Positions 11,001-19,802 of a stretch of DNA of 64,000 nt are shown here, piece by piece (within the stretch, counting starts at the first letter, position 1; each line of letters begins with the position of its first letter). The stretch comes from Nitrososphaerales archaeon (lineage in GTDB: Archaea; Thermoproteota; Nitrososphaeria; Nitrososphaerales; CADDZS01). The stretch is taken from NCBI GenBank assembly GCA_030038075.1, contig JASHPO010000014.1, positions 1 to 64,000 on the forward strand, given 5' to 3'. The position numbers and the translations under genes were made by a program. Under the pieces are notes generated by a model. The model made no database searches, was not told where the DNA came from, and saw only the letters and a list, made by a program, of their open reading frames with translations.

Positions 11001-11663
11001 GTCAATTTCCACTGGCAGGCTCTCGATTGCCTTCTGAATATCTTGGTCGCTCACTTTGTACTGAAAATTGCCCACGTCACGTTCGTAGACTCTTAATTCT
11101 TCTACAAATCGTCCCACTTCATCGTCAAAAGCAGTCGCGTTGTACTTGCCGAGTCCGAGAGTTTTCCTGACCTGATCAGCTATGACGAGAGTCAGAGCGG
11201 ATTCCGTTCCACCAGCTGACCTCATCGGTCCCGCAAACTCAACAGAGAGGTATTCGGAGCCTCCCTGATTTTGTCTGATCCTGACAGCCGAAACTCCTTG
11301 GATTGGGGCGACTGTAACACCATCCGTCACAATAGCCAGCCCGATTCTTACGGCGGTTTCAGCGCGGCTCTGTCCCTCTGCCAGCTCGTATTTTCCAGAA
11401 GCTATCTCCTTTGCTAGAGTCAAGGCGGCAACCTCTGTTCGTGAAGATTTCAAGAGTTCGCGCAACCTTTCTGCTATGGGAACCTCCAAGAGTTTCGCTA
11501 CTCTGTCGGCCAAATCCAAAGCCAATGGAGATTCAATTTCAAGCGACGGATCAAGACCGATTGATTTCGCAACCCTCGCAATGTCGTATTGATGATTAAT
11601 CTCGGAGGCCAGATTTTTCTGATAGTCTGCATAATGTAGAGGTGGAGCAGTGGTCGATTCCAT
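8055..11663 (-). CDS. polC: DNA polymerase D large subunit (DP2)
   Basis: 1202 aa with archaeal DP2 features: [48 protein letters not shown], zinc-ribbon cysteine sets, C-terminal PIP-like QYQMTLF. No intein apparent. Confidence 0.97.
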   Translation of the reverse strand: [1202 protein letters not shown]

Positions 11664-11677
11664 CGTGATATATCACA

Positions 11678-12463
11678 TCATTTACGTGATATTACGTTAC
11701 AAATCCTCTTCAAAACAGGTTCAAAATCGCCGTTCTCAAGCATTGTGCCCACGACTATCACATCTGCACCGGCCTTCGAAGCTGTTTCAGCAGCTTCAGG
11801 CGATGTAATTCCGCCGCCGACAATTAGCGTTCCCTCGTACACCTTGCGGACGGCTCCAATCATTGCGCTTGATACTTTTCCATCTGCCCCAGATCCTGCC
11901 TCTAAATACAGGAATCTCATGCCGAAATATTGCGCAGCAAGAGCGTACATCGCAGCCAAGGCAGGTTTTTGGGGGGGAATCCCCTTCGCCCTACCAATAA
12001 AACCGGCAGCACCGCCATCTCCAACTATAAGATATGCCATTGGGATGGCTTCAAGGTTGTATTTCCTAATTGCCAATGCGCCAAGCGCCTGCGCCTCCGT
12101 GATGAAATAGGGGTTGTCTGAATTCATCAGACATGAGAAGAAAATAGCGTCCGCCGATGGTGATACTCCTGTGACGTTGCCAGGGAATAGTATCACTGGT
12201 GATGTCACGGTTTTCTTGATTGTTTTCACTACATCTTCGAGTTCGATTTGGTCCACGGCAGTCGAGCCGCCCACGAGAATTGCTTTGGCTCCACACATTT
12301 CAACTCGTGCCGCGATCTTGGCGGCCTCTGCTGGAGAGCCGTTCTCAGAATCTAAAAGACCGACGCAAATTGTTCCGTTTGATTTTATGATATCTCTAAG
12401 CCGTGATTCTATTTGTCTCAGTGGCAGGCACACCCGTTTGCCCGGCGTTGAAACGGTCAACAA
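11678..12463 (-). CDS. Geranylgeranylglyceryl phosphate synthase family protein
   Basis: PcrB/GGGPS motifs: ILVGGSTAVD, VILFPGNVTGVS, AYLIVGDGGAAGFIG, YLEAGSGA, LIVGGGITSPE, DVIVVGTMLE. The start may lie downstream of the annotated one. Confidence 0.9.
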   Translation of the reverse strand: MLTVSTPGKRVCLPLRQIESRLRDIIKSNGTICVGLLDSENGSPAEAAKIAARVEMCGAKAILVGGSTAVDQIELEDVVKTIKKTVTSPVILFPGNVTGVSPSADAIFFSCLMNSDNPYFITEAQALGALAIRKYNLEAIPMAYLIVGDGGAAGFIGRAKGIPPQKPALAAMYALAAQYFGMRFLYLEAGSGADGKVSSAMIGAVRKVYEGTLIVGGGITSPEAAETASKAGADVIVVGTMLENGDFEPVLKRICNVISRK

Positions 12464-12659
12464 ATTCGTTGTAAATGTCTATTGGCTCTTTTCCTTTGTT
12501 CGGAATTTCTTGGCTCGTTCCGCAGCTACCACATGAAATTATCGTTGTATCCTCTTTCGGTTGTAATCTCACCGAAACCATCCCGCAGTTTGGACAAGTG
12601 AATACTTTTGGAAGCGTCTTTTTTACTACGTGAACAACTCTTCTCTTTCGGCGACCCAT
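12396..12659 (-). CDS. Elf1-like transcription elongation factor, zinc-binding
   Basis: MGRRKRRVVHVVKKTLPKVFTCPNCGMVSV...ISCGSCG matches the small Elf1-like layout. Confidence 0.75.
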   Translation of the reverse strand: MGRRKRRVVHVVKKTLPKVFTCPNCGMVSVRLQPKEDTTIISCGSCGTSQEIPNKGKEPIDIYNEFVDRFNAGQTGVPATETNRITA

Positions 12660-12860
12660 TTTCTACACTAGAAGCACTCAGTGTTACTGACGCATAAATT
12701 CGTTGCTACGCTTGGAATACAAATACTGGAATAAACGTCGTCAGTACATAATAGAAATACGATGATTGCCGCAAATTTCCTATATAATTTACAAGATTTG
12801 ATTATCCCAGAATGTTATACGCTTTTGTATAACACAAAAGTACCTTAGATTCAGATTTAG

Positions 12861-13256
12861 ATGCTCGGAGAAATTAGAAAAGACGTTGTTGCGATGTTTT
12901 TGCTGCAAAAAAGCAATCTCACCGAAGTTCAGCTCGACACTATTTTGGCATCTGATAGCAAGGGGAATCTCGAGTTCAAGAGCGGGTTGCGCGAGAAAGG
13001 TAAGGTCTCAAAAGGATCTTTTGCTCGCACGCTGAATCAAGGTTATGCGAACATCGAATCTTCACTCTACACTTTATTTTTGCTCGCTTACCTGGATCTT
13101 GTCCCTGCCGAAAACATTACGCAGTTTTCAAGGACTACCGGAATGCTGAGCCAGTTGAAAAGTGCGGAGCCTACCAGAGAAGACGTGTTGCAGGTAATCG
13201 AAGCTATGCAAGAGTTTGTGCATGGTTTCTCGAGAAAGCGAAAGGTTATTTTGTGA
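12861..13256 (+). CDS. Conserved-looking hypothetical protein (131 aa)
   Basis: Intact ORF with coding-like composition and helical content; no family recognised. Confidence 0.55.
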   Translation: MLGEIRKDVVAMFLLQKSNLTEVQLDTILASDSKGNLEFKSGLREKGKVSKGSFARTLNQGYANIESSLYTLFLLAYLDLVPAENITQFSRTTGMLSQLKSAEPTREDVLQVIEAMQEFVHGFSRKRKVIL

Positions 13257-13274
13257 TATAACCCATCCTCACAC

Positions 13275-13886
13275 TTGGTATCACGTCGTTTGGATGTCAT
13301 AGCGTTAGCTTCGTTTTCAATCTCAATCGCGTCAATTGTGATCGTGACACTTTCCGTCATCCTTCTAAGAAAACAGGTCACAAGCCAATATCACATAGTC
13401 GATGATAGATTGGAAGTCTCTGCTATCGTCTCAGAATTTAGCCAGCGGCTGAAACGCCTAGAAGAGAATTTGGTTGACCAGAAAGTGAAACTGGAGATAC
13501 TTGAGCTAAGAGCACAGAGATCTTCCAGTAACGTTGTCTCTACGAACGGAGTAACTACAAGCCAAAGCCTTGAAGCTCTGCCACAAGTCAGGTCACTACA
13601 GAGTTTGAGCAAATTAGAGGAAATTGGTGTAGCGAATCCGGTAACTCCGAAACTGGGTTCAAGCAAGCATGCTGGAACTACTGAGCTTGAAGCTTTGAGG
13701 CTGGTTTTTGATGGTCGCGGAAGGACTACAGCAATAGACATCCAGCAAAAGATCGGCAGAACGAGGGAGCACACAGCTAGGATGATGAATGGTATGTACC
13801 AAGAGGGGCTGGTCGATAGGGATGTAACCGTAAGACCATTTTCCTATTCCATCACTCAAAAGGGAAGGGATCTTCTTAACTCGTGA
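13275..13886 (+). CDS. Membrane-anchored winged-helix protein (TM, coiled coil, HTH)
   Basis: N-terminal TM (VIALASFSISIASIVIVTLSVILL), coiled coil (SEFSQRLKRLEENLVDQKVKLEILELRAQ), C-terminal wHTH (TAIDIQQKIGRTREHTARMMNGMYQEGLVDRD). Confidence 0.6.
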   Translation: MVSRRLDVIALASFSISIASIVIVTLSVILLRKQVTSQYHIVDDRLEVSAIVSEFSQRLKRLEENLVDQKVKLEILELRAQRSSSNVVSTNGVTTSQSLEALPQVRSLQSLSKLEEIGVANPVTPKLGSSKHAGTTELEALRLVFDGRGRTTAIDIQQKIGRTREHTARMMNGMYQEGLVDRDVTVRPFSYSITQKGRDLLNS

Positions 13887-13933
13887 GCGGGTTTTTCCGG
13901 CGAAATGCTCCCTAGGGATACGAGGAGTTCAGT

Positions 13934-14278
13934 TCAGAGTATTTTCCCAGTTTCCCTTGCCGATTCAAAGGCTTCTTTCATGGTTACAAATTGTTGAGTC
14001 AAACCAAAACGCTCTCTCACTTCGTCGATTATCGCCGTCTTGAGTATGGTTGAAGCGTTGTCGAACATGTGATCGATACACTCTTCGAGCTCATCCGGCT
14101 TGGTTGAGATTTCGGCAGTTTTGAGCATCTTTTTTGTTCTCATGTTATACAGAAACAGATAGGATGAGCTGCCGCCAAATCTATGGAGAATTCTTTTAAC
14201 GCATTCGGCGATTGCTTCGTTGAAGTTAACCGGCGAAGTGTCTCTTTCAATTTTTGGATCTTGGACGAGAGTCGTCAA
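13934..14278 (-). CDS. Hypothetical protein (114 aa)
   Basis: Intact ORF with plausible composition. Confidence 0.5.
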   Translation of the reverse strand: MTTLVQDPKIERDTSPVNFNEAIAECVKRILHRFGGSSSYLFLYNMRTKKMLKTAEISTKPDELEECIDHMFDNASTILKTAIIDEVRERFGLTQQFVTMKEAFESARETGKIL

Positions 14279-14461
14279 TTACGATTTAACCCTTGCTTGA
14301 TTGCGCGTACTAACTTACATTCTGTATTTGGGCATAGTTGCCGTTTCCGTTAAATTTCGAGGTGGCCTCGGGGGCGAATCTGGATATTTTTCCATTAATG
14401 GAGAAAATGCTCTTAATTATGCTCGTATTACCCCAGAGAGAACTGTCAGGATTGAGATAAC

Positions 14462-14836
14462 TTGGATTTTGAATCGGTCAATGATGAGATGTTCTTGCGT
14501 CTTACTACGTCAGGAAGAAAGACTGGAAAGCCACATTTAGTTGAATTGCGATTTGCGCTTGCAGATGGAAAAATCTATCTGAGTCACGACGGTAAATCGA
14601 GCGATTGGGTAAAAAACCTCAAAAAGAATGCGTGGGTCAGCGTCGAGGTTGGCTCGTTAACTTTCGACGCTATTGCGAAGATTGTACCAACGGAAACTCC
14701 TTCTAGGGACGTGGCAATTAGGGTGATTCATCGGAAGTTCAAGAAACCATCTGACAGTCAAACCGCCGAAGAAAGGTTCTCTATTGCTACCATTGTTGAA
14801 GTTACTCCTCTATTGCTTCACGACCCAAGAAAGTGA
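14462..14836 (+). CDS. F420/FMN-binding split-barrel protein (DDN/nitroreductase-like), TTG start
   Basis: FLRLTTSGRKTGKPHLVELRFALADGKIYLSHDGKSSDWVKNLKKNAWVSVEV is typical of this fold. Confidence 0.7.
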   Translation: MDFESVNDEMFLRLTTSGRKTGKPHLVELRFALADGKIYLSHDGKSSDWVKNLKKNAWVSVEVGSLTFDAIAKIVPTETPSRDVAIRVIHRKFKKPSDSQTAEERFSIATIVEVTPLLLHDPRK

Positions 14837-15103
14837 AATGAATCCCAGTAGTTCAAGCGATTCAAGCGCGAGGAACGGTAGCGCAACAGTGTCTGAATAT
14901 GCGCGTGCAAGTTCATAGTAGATTGGTATCGACAATAGGTTCTGTAGCAGAAATATGAATGAGAAAATGGCTAGACCAATCGTGAATGCAGTTCTCATCT
15001 GCGTCAGGCGCTTATAGTAAAAGGCAAATATCCACAACAGAATTCCCGACGTGGCGATAGCTATGACTATGTCGAGGAACCAGATGGAGAATAAGTGTAT
15101 CAA
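14810..15103 (-). CDS. Small 3-TM membrane protein
   Basis: Three hydrophobic segments; overlaps the upstream HTH gene by 4 nt. Confidence 0.55.
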   Translation of the reverse strand: MIHLFSIWFLDIVIAIATSGILLWIFAFYYKRLTQMRTAFTIGLAIFSFIFLLQNLLSIPIYYELARAYSDTVALPFLALESLELLGFISLSWVVKQ

Positions 15104-15429
15104 GTCGCTTTGTTCTCCTTATCCTTTTCCTTTGCAGAGGCTTCGATTATTTTCTTGAACGTGTTGATGTTTGAAGTAAATATCGCAGACGGGTGGTAGA
15201 CCTGGCCGTACCTCGGGCCCTCGACGTCAACCAGTCTGCTCTTGATCAACACGTTCATGTTGTAGGTGATCGTATGATAGTTCAATCCAAGAGTTTCAGC
15301 AAGTTGATTTGCATTCATGGGTTTTTCACTAATTATTTCTAGAATCCTCGCGCGTGTTCTCCCGCCCTTTGAGCCCACGAGTATCCACAGTATCTCGTGA
15401 TCCACTGACGAGTCGCCTCGCGAAGACAA
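15100..15429 (-). CDS. ArsR-like winged-helix regulator
   Basis: GGRTRARILEIISEKPMNANQLAETLGLNYHTITYNMNVLIKSRLVDVEG. Confidence 0.75.
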   Translation of the reverse strand: MSSRGDSSVDHEILWILVGSKGGRTRARILEIISEKPMNANQLAETLGLNYHTITYNMNVLIKSRLVDVEGPRYGQVYHPSAIFTSNINTFKKIIEASAKEKDKENKAT

Positions 15430-15491
15430 GCAAATGGTGAAGGCTCAGGATGCAGTATATGAGTTCTTCAAGATTCGATTGGAATAACTTC

Positions 15492-15782
15492 TCAAGATGT
15501 TTTTTCGTCAAACGAAGCCAGGAAGCCTTTCATCTTCCAGTATGTTTCAAGGAACTCGAGTCCTCTAGGTGTAACGCAGAAAAACGTCTCGTCTTCCTCA
15601 GTTACTCTCATGACAAGCGCATAAGAGCAGAGTGTATCAACCATTTTCTTTAACCTGTCAACTGGAACGCCCACACCGTACGACATTCTCGTGATCCTGG
15701 CTCCTTCGGGATGACTTCTGATTACCTCAAGTATTGTCGCGTATAGATCTGATTGCGATCTTTTTGGGGTTTTCTCCCTCAA
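15492..15782 (-). CDS. Winged-helix DNA-binding protein
   Basis: LYATILEVIRSHPEGARITRMSYGVGVPVDRLKKMVDTLCSYALV...TPRGLEFLETY is typical of archaeal wHTH proteins. Confidence 0.7.
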   Translation of the reverse strand: MREKTPKRSQSDLYATILEVIRSHPEGARITRMSYGVGVPVDRLKKMVDTLCSYALVMRVTEEDETFFCVTPRGLEFLETYWKMKGFLASFDEKTS

Positions 15783-15796
15783 CTGTCGTATTCCAC

Positions 15797-17041
15797 CTAA
15801 ATTGGAGAAGGAGGAAGTTTCTCTACCTTCTCAGGAGGGTGGTTTACATAAGTGTGCTTCTCCGGCATTTTCAACTGTCCGGTATAGGTGATCTGATCGA
15901 TGATGCATCCTTTTTCTACTTCGACGTTCTCGGCAAATATCTTGCTGGCTGAAGAATAGGCGCCAAGGTGGACGTTTGTCGCGTATATGTCGTCAACTTT
16001 GGTCGCCCTCCCGATCATCCGCGCTTGGACGTCTTGACCCACCCAGTGTGCTTGCCAAGAGCCTACGTTCAGTTGGCTCTTTCCTACTTCAACAGTCTCT
16101 GCGACGATTGGTCCCTCACATCTGGAACCACTTCCGATAGTAATTGTCTTCGCTTTCAGTCCACGCTCAGTTTCTATTCTTCCGGCTATGTCTGCATCGC
16201 TGGTGAATATAGCTTGGCTTGCTTCGAATTTCCCCGCAGCACGCAGTTTGGTTCCAGTGACATTTCCCTCTACTTCAGTTGTGCCATAACTCTCAAGGAC
16301 ATCGGAAACTGCAAGTGAACCTGACACTTCGAGCTCTCCACTGACGAGAATCTTCTTTGAAGTGCAGTTTCCTTCTATCTCGTTTTTGCCACGCACTTCC
16401 ATTTCGTCGCAACTCATATCTCCAACAACGTCCAGTTTGCCGTTGGTTGAAATCTTCTTCGCAGTACAGCCAGCCGCCAATTCGGCTTTACCTGTGATGA
16501 ATAGTTCCTCGAACCCGACTTTTGAGGCGGCCTCTAGTTTACCACGTATTTGTGTGGTTCCTGAAATCTGACCGCCGCCAATTTTTGCGTTCCCTGTGAT
16601 GGTGATATCGTGGAGTTTGAATGAGTCCGGTACTCTGAGTTTTCCTGTGACTTCGAGTGATTTCGAGACTTCGAGATTGGCCTCCACTTTTACTGCTCCG
16701 TTCGCGCGAATTTCGTTTGCAGTTATCGAGTTTGAATAGATCCTCCCTTCGACCTCGATGTTTCTCGCTTTGGTTTCGCCATCGACTTCGATCGACTGTA
16801 CTATGTCGAGCTCATCTTGTACAGTAAGATCTCCGTTGACCTTGACAAAGCCGTGATTTATCCTGAGTTTGTTGCATTCCAAACTGCAGTTTACTTCTGC
16901 GCTACCCTCAAAATACGCTCCTTCGGTCACGACGACCTTTCCGTCGATTGCCTCAATCTGAGCGTTTCTCCCTACCTTGAGCTCGCCGTCGACCCGGCCG
17001 AGTTTTGCTGTGCTGTTACGTGCAACTTCGAAATCCGGCAT
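15797..17041 (-). CDS. Bactofilin-like / polymer-forming beta-solenoid protein
   Basis: 414 aa of short repeated beta turns such as LEVSKSLEVTGKLRVPDSFKLHDITITGNAKIGGGQISGTTQIRGKLEA. Confidence 0.65.
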   Translation of the reverse strand: MPDFEVARNSTAKLGRVDGELKVGRNAQIEAIDGKVVVTEGAYFEGSAEVNCSLECNKLRINHGFVKVNGDLTVQDELDIVQSIEVDGETKARNIEVEGRIYSNSITANEIRANGAVKVEANLEVSKSLEVTGKLRVPDSFKLHDITITGNAKIGGGQISGTTQIRGKLEAASKVGFEELFITGKAELAAGCTAKKISTNGKLDVVGDMSCDEMEVRGKNEIEGNCTSKKILVSGELEVSGSLAVSDVLESYGTTEVEGNVTGTKLRAAGKFEASQAIFTSDADIAGRIETERGLKAKTITIGSGSRCEGPIVAETVEVGKSQLNVGSWQAHWVGQDVQARMIGRATKVDDIYATNVHLGAYSSASKIFAENVEVEKGCIIDQITYTGQLKMPEKHTYVNHPPEKVEKLPPSPI

Positions 17042-17280
17042 GTCAACTATTTTGCTTTGTTTCCCTAAAAGTATGGCTCACGTGTTGTGATTATTTTCAA
17101 ATTATTTCGCCTTCAAGAGTTGTTCGCCAGCGATACCTGGGTTTGCCTGAGCGATTGGTTTCAGCTGGCGTGAAAAAAGAGATTGAAAAGGGCGTAATGT
17201 TTGTGAACATTATAGGAAATGTGAGGAAATTCACTTGGTTTTAATTCCGACTCGGTTCACATGGTCACGCAAAGTGAGTT

Positions 17281-18150
17281 CTAGATTGCTCTAAGCGCTC
17301 TTCTGGCAATCAAGTAGCCAATGAGACCCATCACTGCTGCGAAGATAGCAAGGTACAGCATGTCGAAGCCGATTGTCGAAACTTGGGCACCTGTCAGGTT
17401 TGTACCGTGAATAATCAATAGTCGCGCTATCTCGTCCGCCTTTGAAATCGGATTGACGTTGGATATTGCGAGAAGCCATACTGGAAATGAGCTGCTGGGA
17501 AATATCGCGTTACTCATGAACACTAGAGGTAATGTGGCAAATTGTGCAATCGCAACGAGGGAGTCGATGGTTTTTACGGTAAAAGCCAAGGCGGTGAAGA
17601 CGGATCCGAATGCAAAGGCAATGAGTGAAAATCCCATAAATATGATGATGAAGGATAGCACGTTGAAGCCTGTTCCAAAAACGAGGCCGTCGGGTAGCGC
17701 TATTGCGACGAAGAAAGTTACCAGTGCTAGGATCATTCCTTTTACAAAGTTTTGTGCAACACCCGAGAAGAAAATGGATGCCCTAGTTATCGGGGCAACA
17801 AGTATGGTATCAAGATAGCCGAGTTCCTTGTCCAATATGATATCTATCCCGCCAAAGGCAACCGTGAATATTATTATAAGCGAAATGACTCCCGCTACAA
17901 GGTAAGTGATGTAGTCGGAAGCGCCGCCGAAAGTCTGGCCGAGGATTGTTGTTCTTATGCTCGCTATAACACTTGGAGGAAGAGCGGCGCTGGAAATTTC
18001 CGAAGGAATAAGGTTGGTTGGATTGAATGAGCTTCCGAACAGTGCAAGCCAGAATGCTGACATGAACAAGCCGGGTAAGACTGCTGATGGATTTCTGTAG
18101 AATTTTTTGAGTGCTCTCTCGGTTAGAGCGATTGTATCTGAGAAGAACAT
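17281..18150 (-). CDS. ABC-2 type transporter permease (DrrB-like)
   Basis: Six-TM architecture with ABC-2 motifs (ITRASIFFSGVAQNFVKGMILAL, LPLVFMSNAIFPSSSFP). Confidence 0.85.
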   Translation of the reverse strand: MFFSDTIALTERALKKFYRNPSAVLPGLFMSAFWLALFGSSFNPTNLIPSEISSAALPPSVIASIRTTILGQTFGGASDYITYLVAGVISLIIIFTVAFGGIDIILDKELGYLDTILVAPITRASIFFSGVAQNFVKGMILALVTFFVAIALPDGLVFGTGFNVLSFIIIFMGFSLIAFAFGSVFTALAFTVKTIDSLVAIAQFATLPLVFMSNAIFPSSSFPVWLLAISNVNPISKADEIARLLIIHGTNLTGAQVSTIGFDMLYLAIFAAVMGLIGYLIARRALRAI

Positions 18151-18162
18151 GACGCTCGAGTC

Positions 18163-19149
18163 CTAGTGCGGTCCCCACTGTGATGGGGCTCCTTGATCTT
18201 TTTCTGATTCTTCGAATGATCTGCCCGTTACTTCGAGAAAGACCTGTTCCAGTGTGGGCTTTGTAAAAGTAATGTCCGTGATCTTGAGTCCCTTGTTGGT
18301 GACGCCGTCAACTATCGCTGGAAGGGCTTTTTCGACTCTCGGTAGTTTGACCCTGTATGAATTGGGTGTTGGTTTTGTCACCTCGGAGACCTCTGGGATA
18401 TTTTTCAAGAAAACAGTCATGTCCTGTCCGTCAGTTAATTCAAGTGTAAGAATATCTCCGCCGAGTTTCTCTTTGAGTTCTGATGGAGGTGCGGATACTT
18501 TAATCGTGCCGTCGTCGATTATTGCTACTCGATTACATAAAGAGTCAGCCTCCTCCATGTAGTGGGTGGTCATGAAGACGGTGAGCCCTGAGTCTCGGTT
18601 GAGGCGCTGGATGTATTGCCACATCTTCGCGCGCATCTGGATGTCCATGCCCAATGTGGGTTCATCCAAGAACAAAATTTTTGGTGTGTGTATGAGTCCC
18701 AAAACGAGTTGAAGGCGACGACGCATACCACCGGAGTACGTCTTGACGGGTTTTGCTACAGCATCCTCCAAGTCGACAAGTTTCATTAGCTCAGCGGCCT
18801 TCCTCTGAGCTTCTTGTTTGGGAACGTGTTGTAGTCTTGCCGTGAGAAGAACATTCTCGATTCCCTTTAGTTCGTTATCGGCGGTGAGTTGCTGCGGAAC
18901 GACGCCGATACTAGCTCTGACGGCTGAGGGATCTTTAGTAACGTTGTGGCCGGCTACGGTTGCAGTCCCTTCGCTTACGCTCGCGAGTGTGGTTAACATT
19001 CTGATGGTTGTGGTTTTGCCTGCTCCATTGGGCCCGAGAAAACCGAAAATTTCCCCTTCTGTTACGCTGAAGGAAATATGATTGACTGCTATTTTTTCGC
19101 CGAATTTCTTGGTGAGGTTATCAGCTTGAATTACGGTGGTGTTACTCAT
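18163..19149 (-). CDS. ABC transporter ATP-binding protein (DrrA/CcmA-type)
   Basis: Walker A GPNGAGKTTT, signature YSGGMRRRL, Walker B ILFLDEPT, DrrA-type C-terminal domain. Confidence 0.93.
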   Translation of the reverse strand: MSNTTVIQADNLTKKFGEKIAVNHISFSVTEGEIFGFLGPNGAGKTTTIRMLTTLASVSEGTATVAGHNVTKDPSAVRASIGVVPQQLTADNELKGIENVLLTARLQHVPKQEAQRKAAELMKLVDLEDAVAKPVKTYSGGMRRRLQLVLGLIHTPKILFLDEPTLGMDIQMRAKMWQYIQRLNRDSGLTVFMTTHYMEEADSLCNRVAIIDDGTIKVSAPPSELKEKLGGDILTLELTDGQDMTVFLKNIPEVSEVTKPTPNSYRVKLPRVEKALPAIVDGVTNKGLKITDITFTKPTLEQVFLEVTGRSFEESEKDQGAPSQWGPH

Positions 19150-19215
19150 CGGTCGTCATGAAGATGTTTGTGGTAGGGATTATAACCTCTACTCACTTTC
19201 CTTGCTCACGTGAAG

Positions 19216-19746
19216 TTAGTTAGTAGTCTCGTTTAGCGCATTGTCCAAGAGCTCTGAAAGTATTTCGACGTGACTTTTGCCAGTTTTGGTCGAAAGTTCC
19301 CTTAATTTCTCACGAATAAGCTTGTTTTGAACGGTTGTGTTGTTACCGCAGCATTTCGACCAGTGCAGTTTATTTTCATGCATGAATGATGTAAAGGATG
19401 CTCTGATGTGTGGATCGGGGTCGGGGTTCTTGCTTAGAAAGTCGTTTTGAAGTGCGAAAGATATGTATTTGTGAAAACGTGTGTGTTCTGTTACAATGTA
19501 ATTCATCCCGTTGACATTGTGTCCAAGCAGGTCGTGAATGGAATAATGTCTGCCACCGTGGAGACCGGCACTTGATATTTTGATTGTAGAGGCGTGCTCG
19601 TAATTTTCGAATATGAATCCAATCTCAGCAGGAGTGAGTTCAGATTTGAGGCAAAAGCCGTCTCTCATCTTGTCGAGGGCAGATGTGATCGTTTCTCTTC
19701 TTCTCTCTAGCGAGAACTCCAAGACTTGATTTTGGTTCTGGCTCAT
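19216..19746 (-). CDS. Hypothetical protein (176 aa)
   Basis: Intact ORF; contains HDLLGHNVNGMNYIVTEHTRFHKY and SKCCGNN; no family recognised. Confidence 0.5.
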   Translation of the reverse strand: MSQNQNQVLEFSLERRRETITSALDKMRDGFCLKSELTPAEIGFIFENYEHASTIKISSAGLHGGRHYSIHDLLGHNVNGMNYIVTEHTRFHKYISFALQNDFLSKNPDPDPHIRASFTSFMHENKLHWSKCCGNNTTVQNKLIREKLRELSTKTGKSHVEILSELLDNALNETTN

Positions 19747-19802
19747 CGAGTATCACAACTTGATTTTCTTTCTGGGGTTTCAATTATTAGATTGGGTGTT
19801 TG

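Noticed and set aside
8055-11663. Possible intein in PolD large subunit
   Set aside because: The ORF is normal DP2 length and conserved motifs are contiguous, with no splice-junction signature seen.
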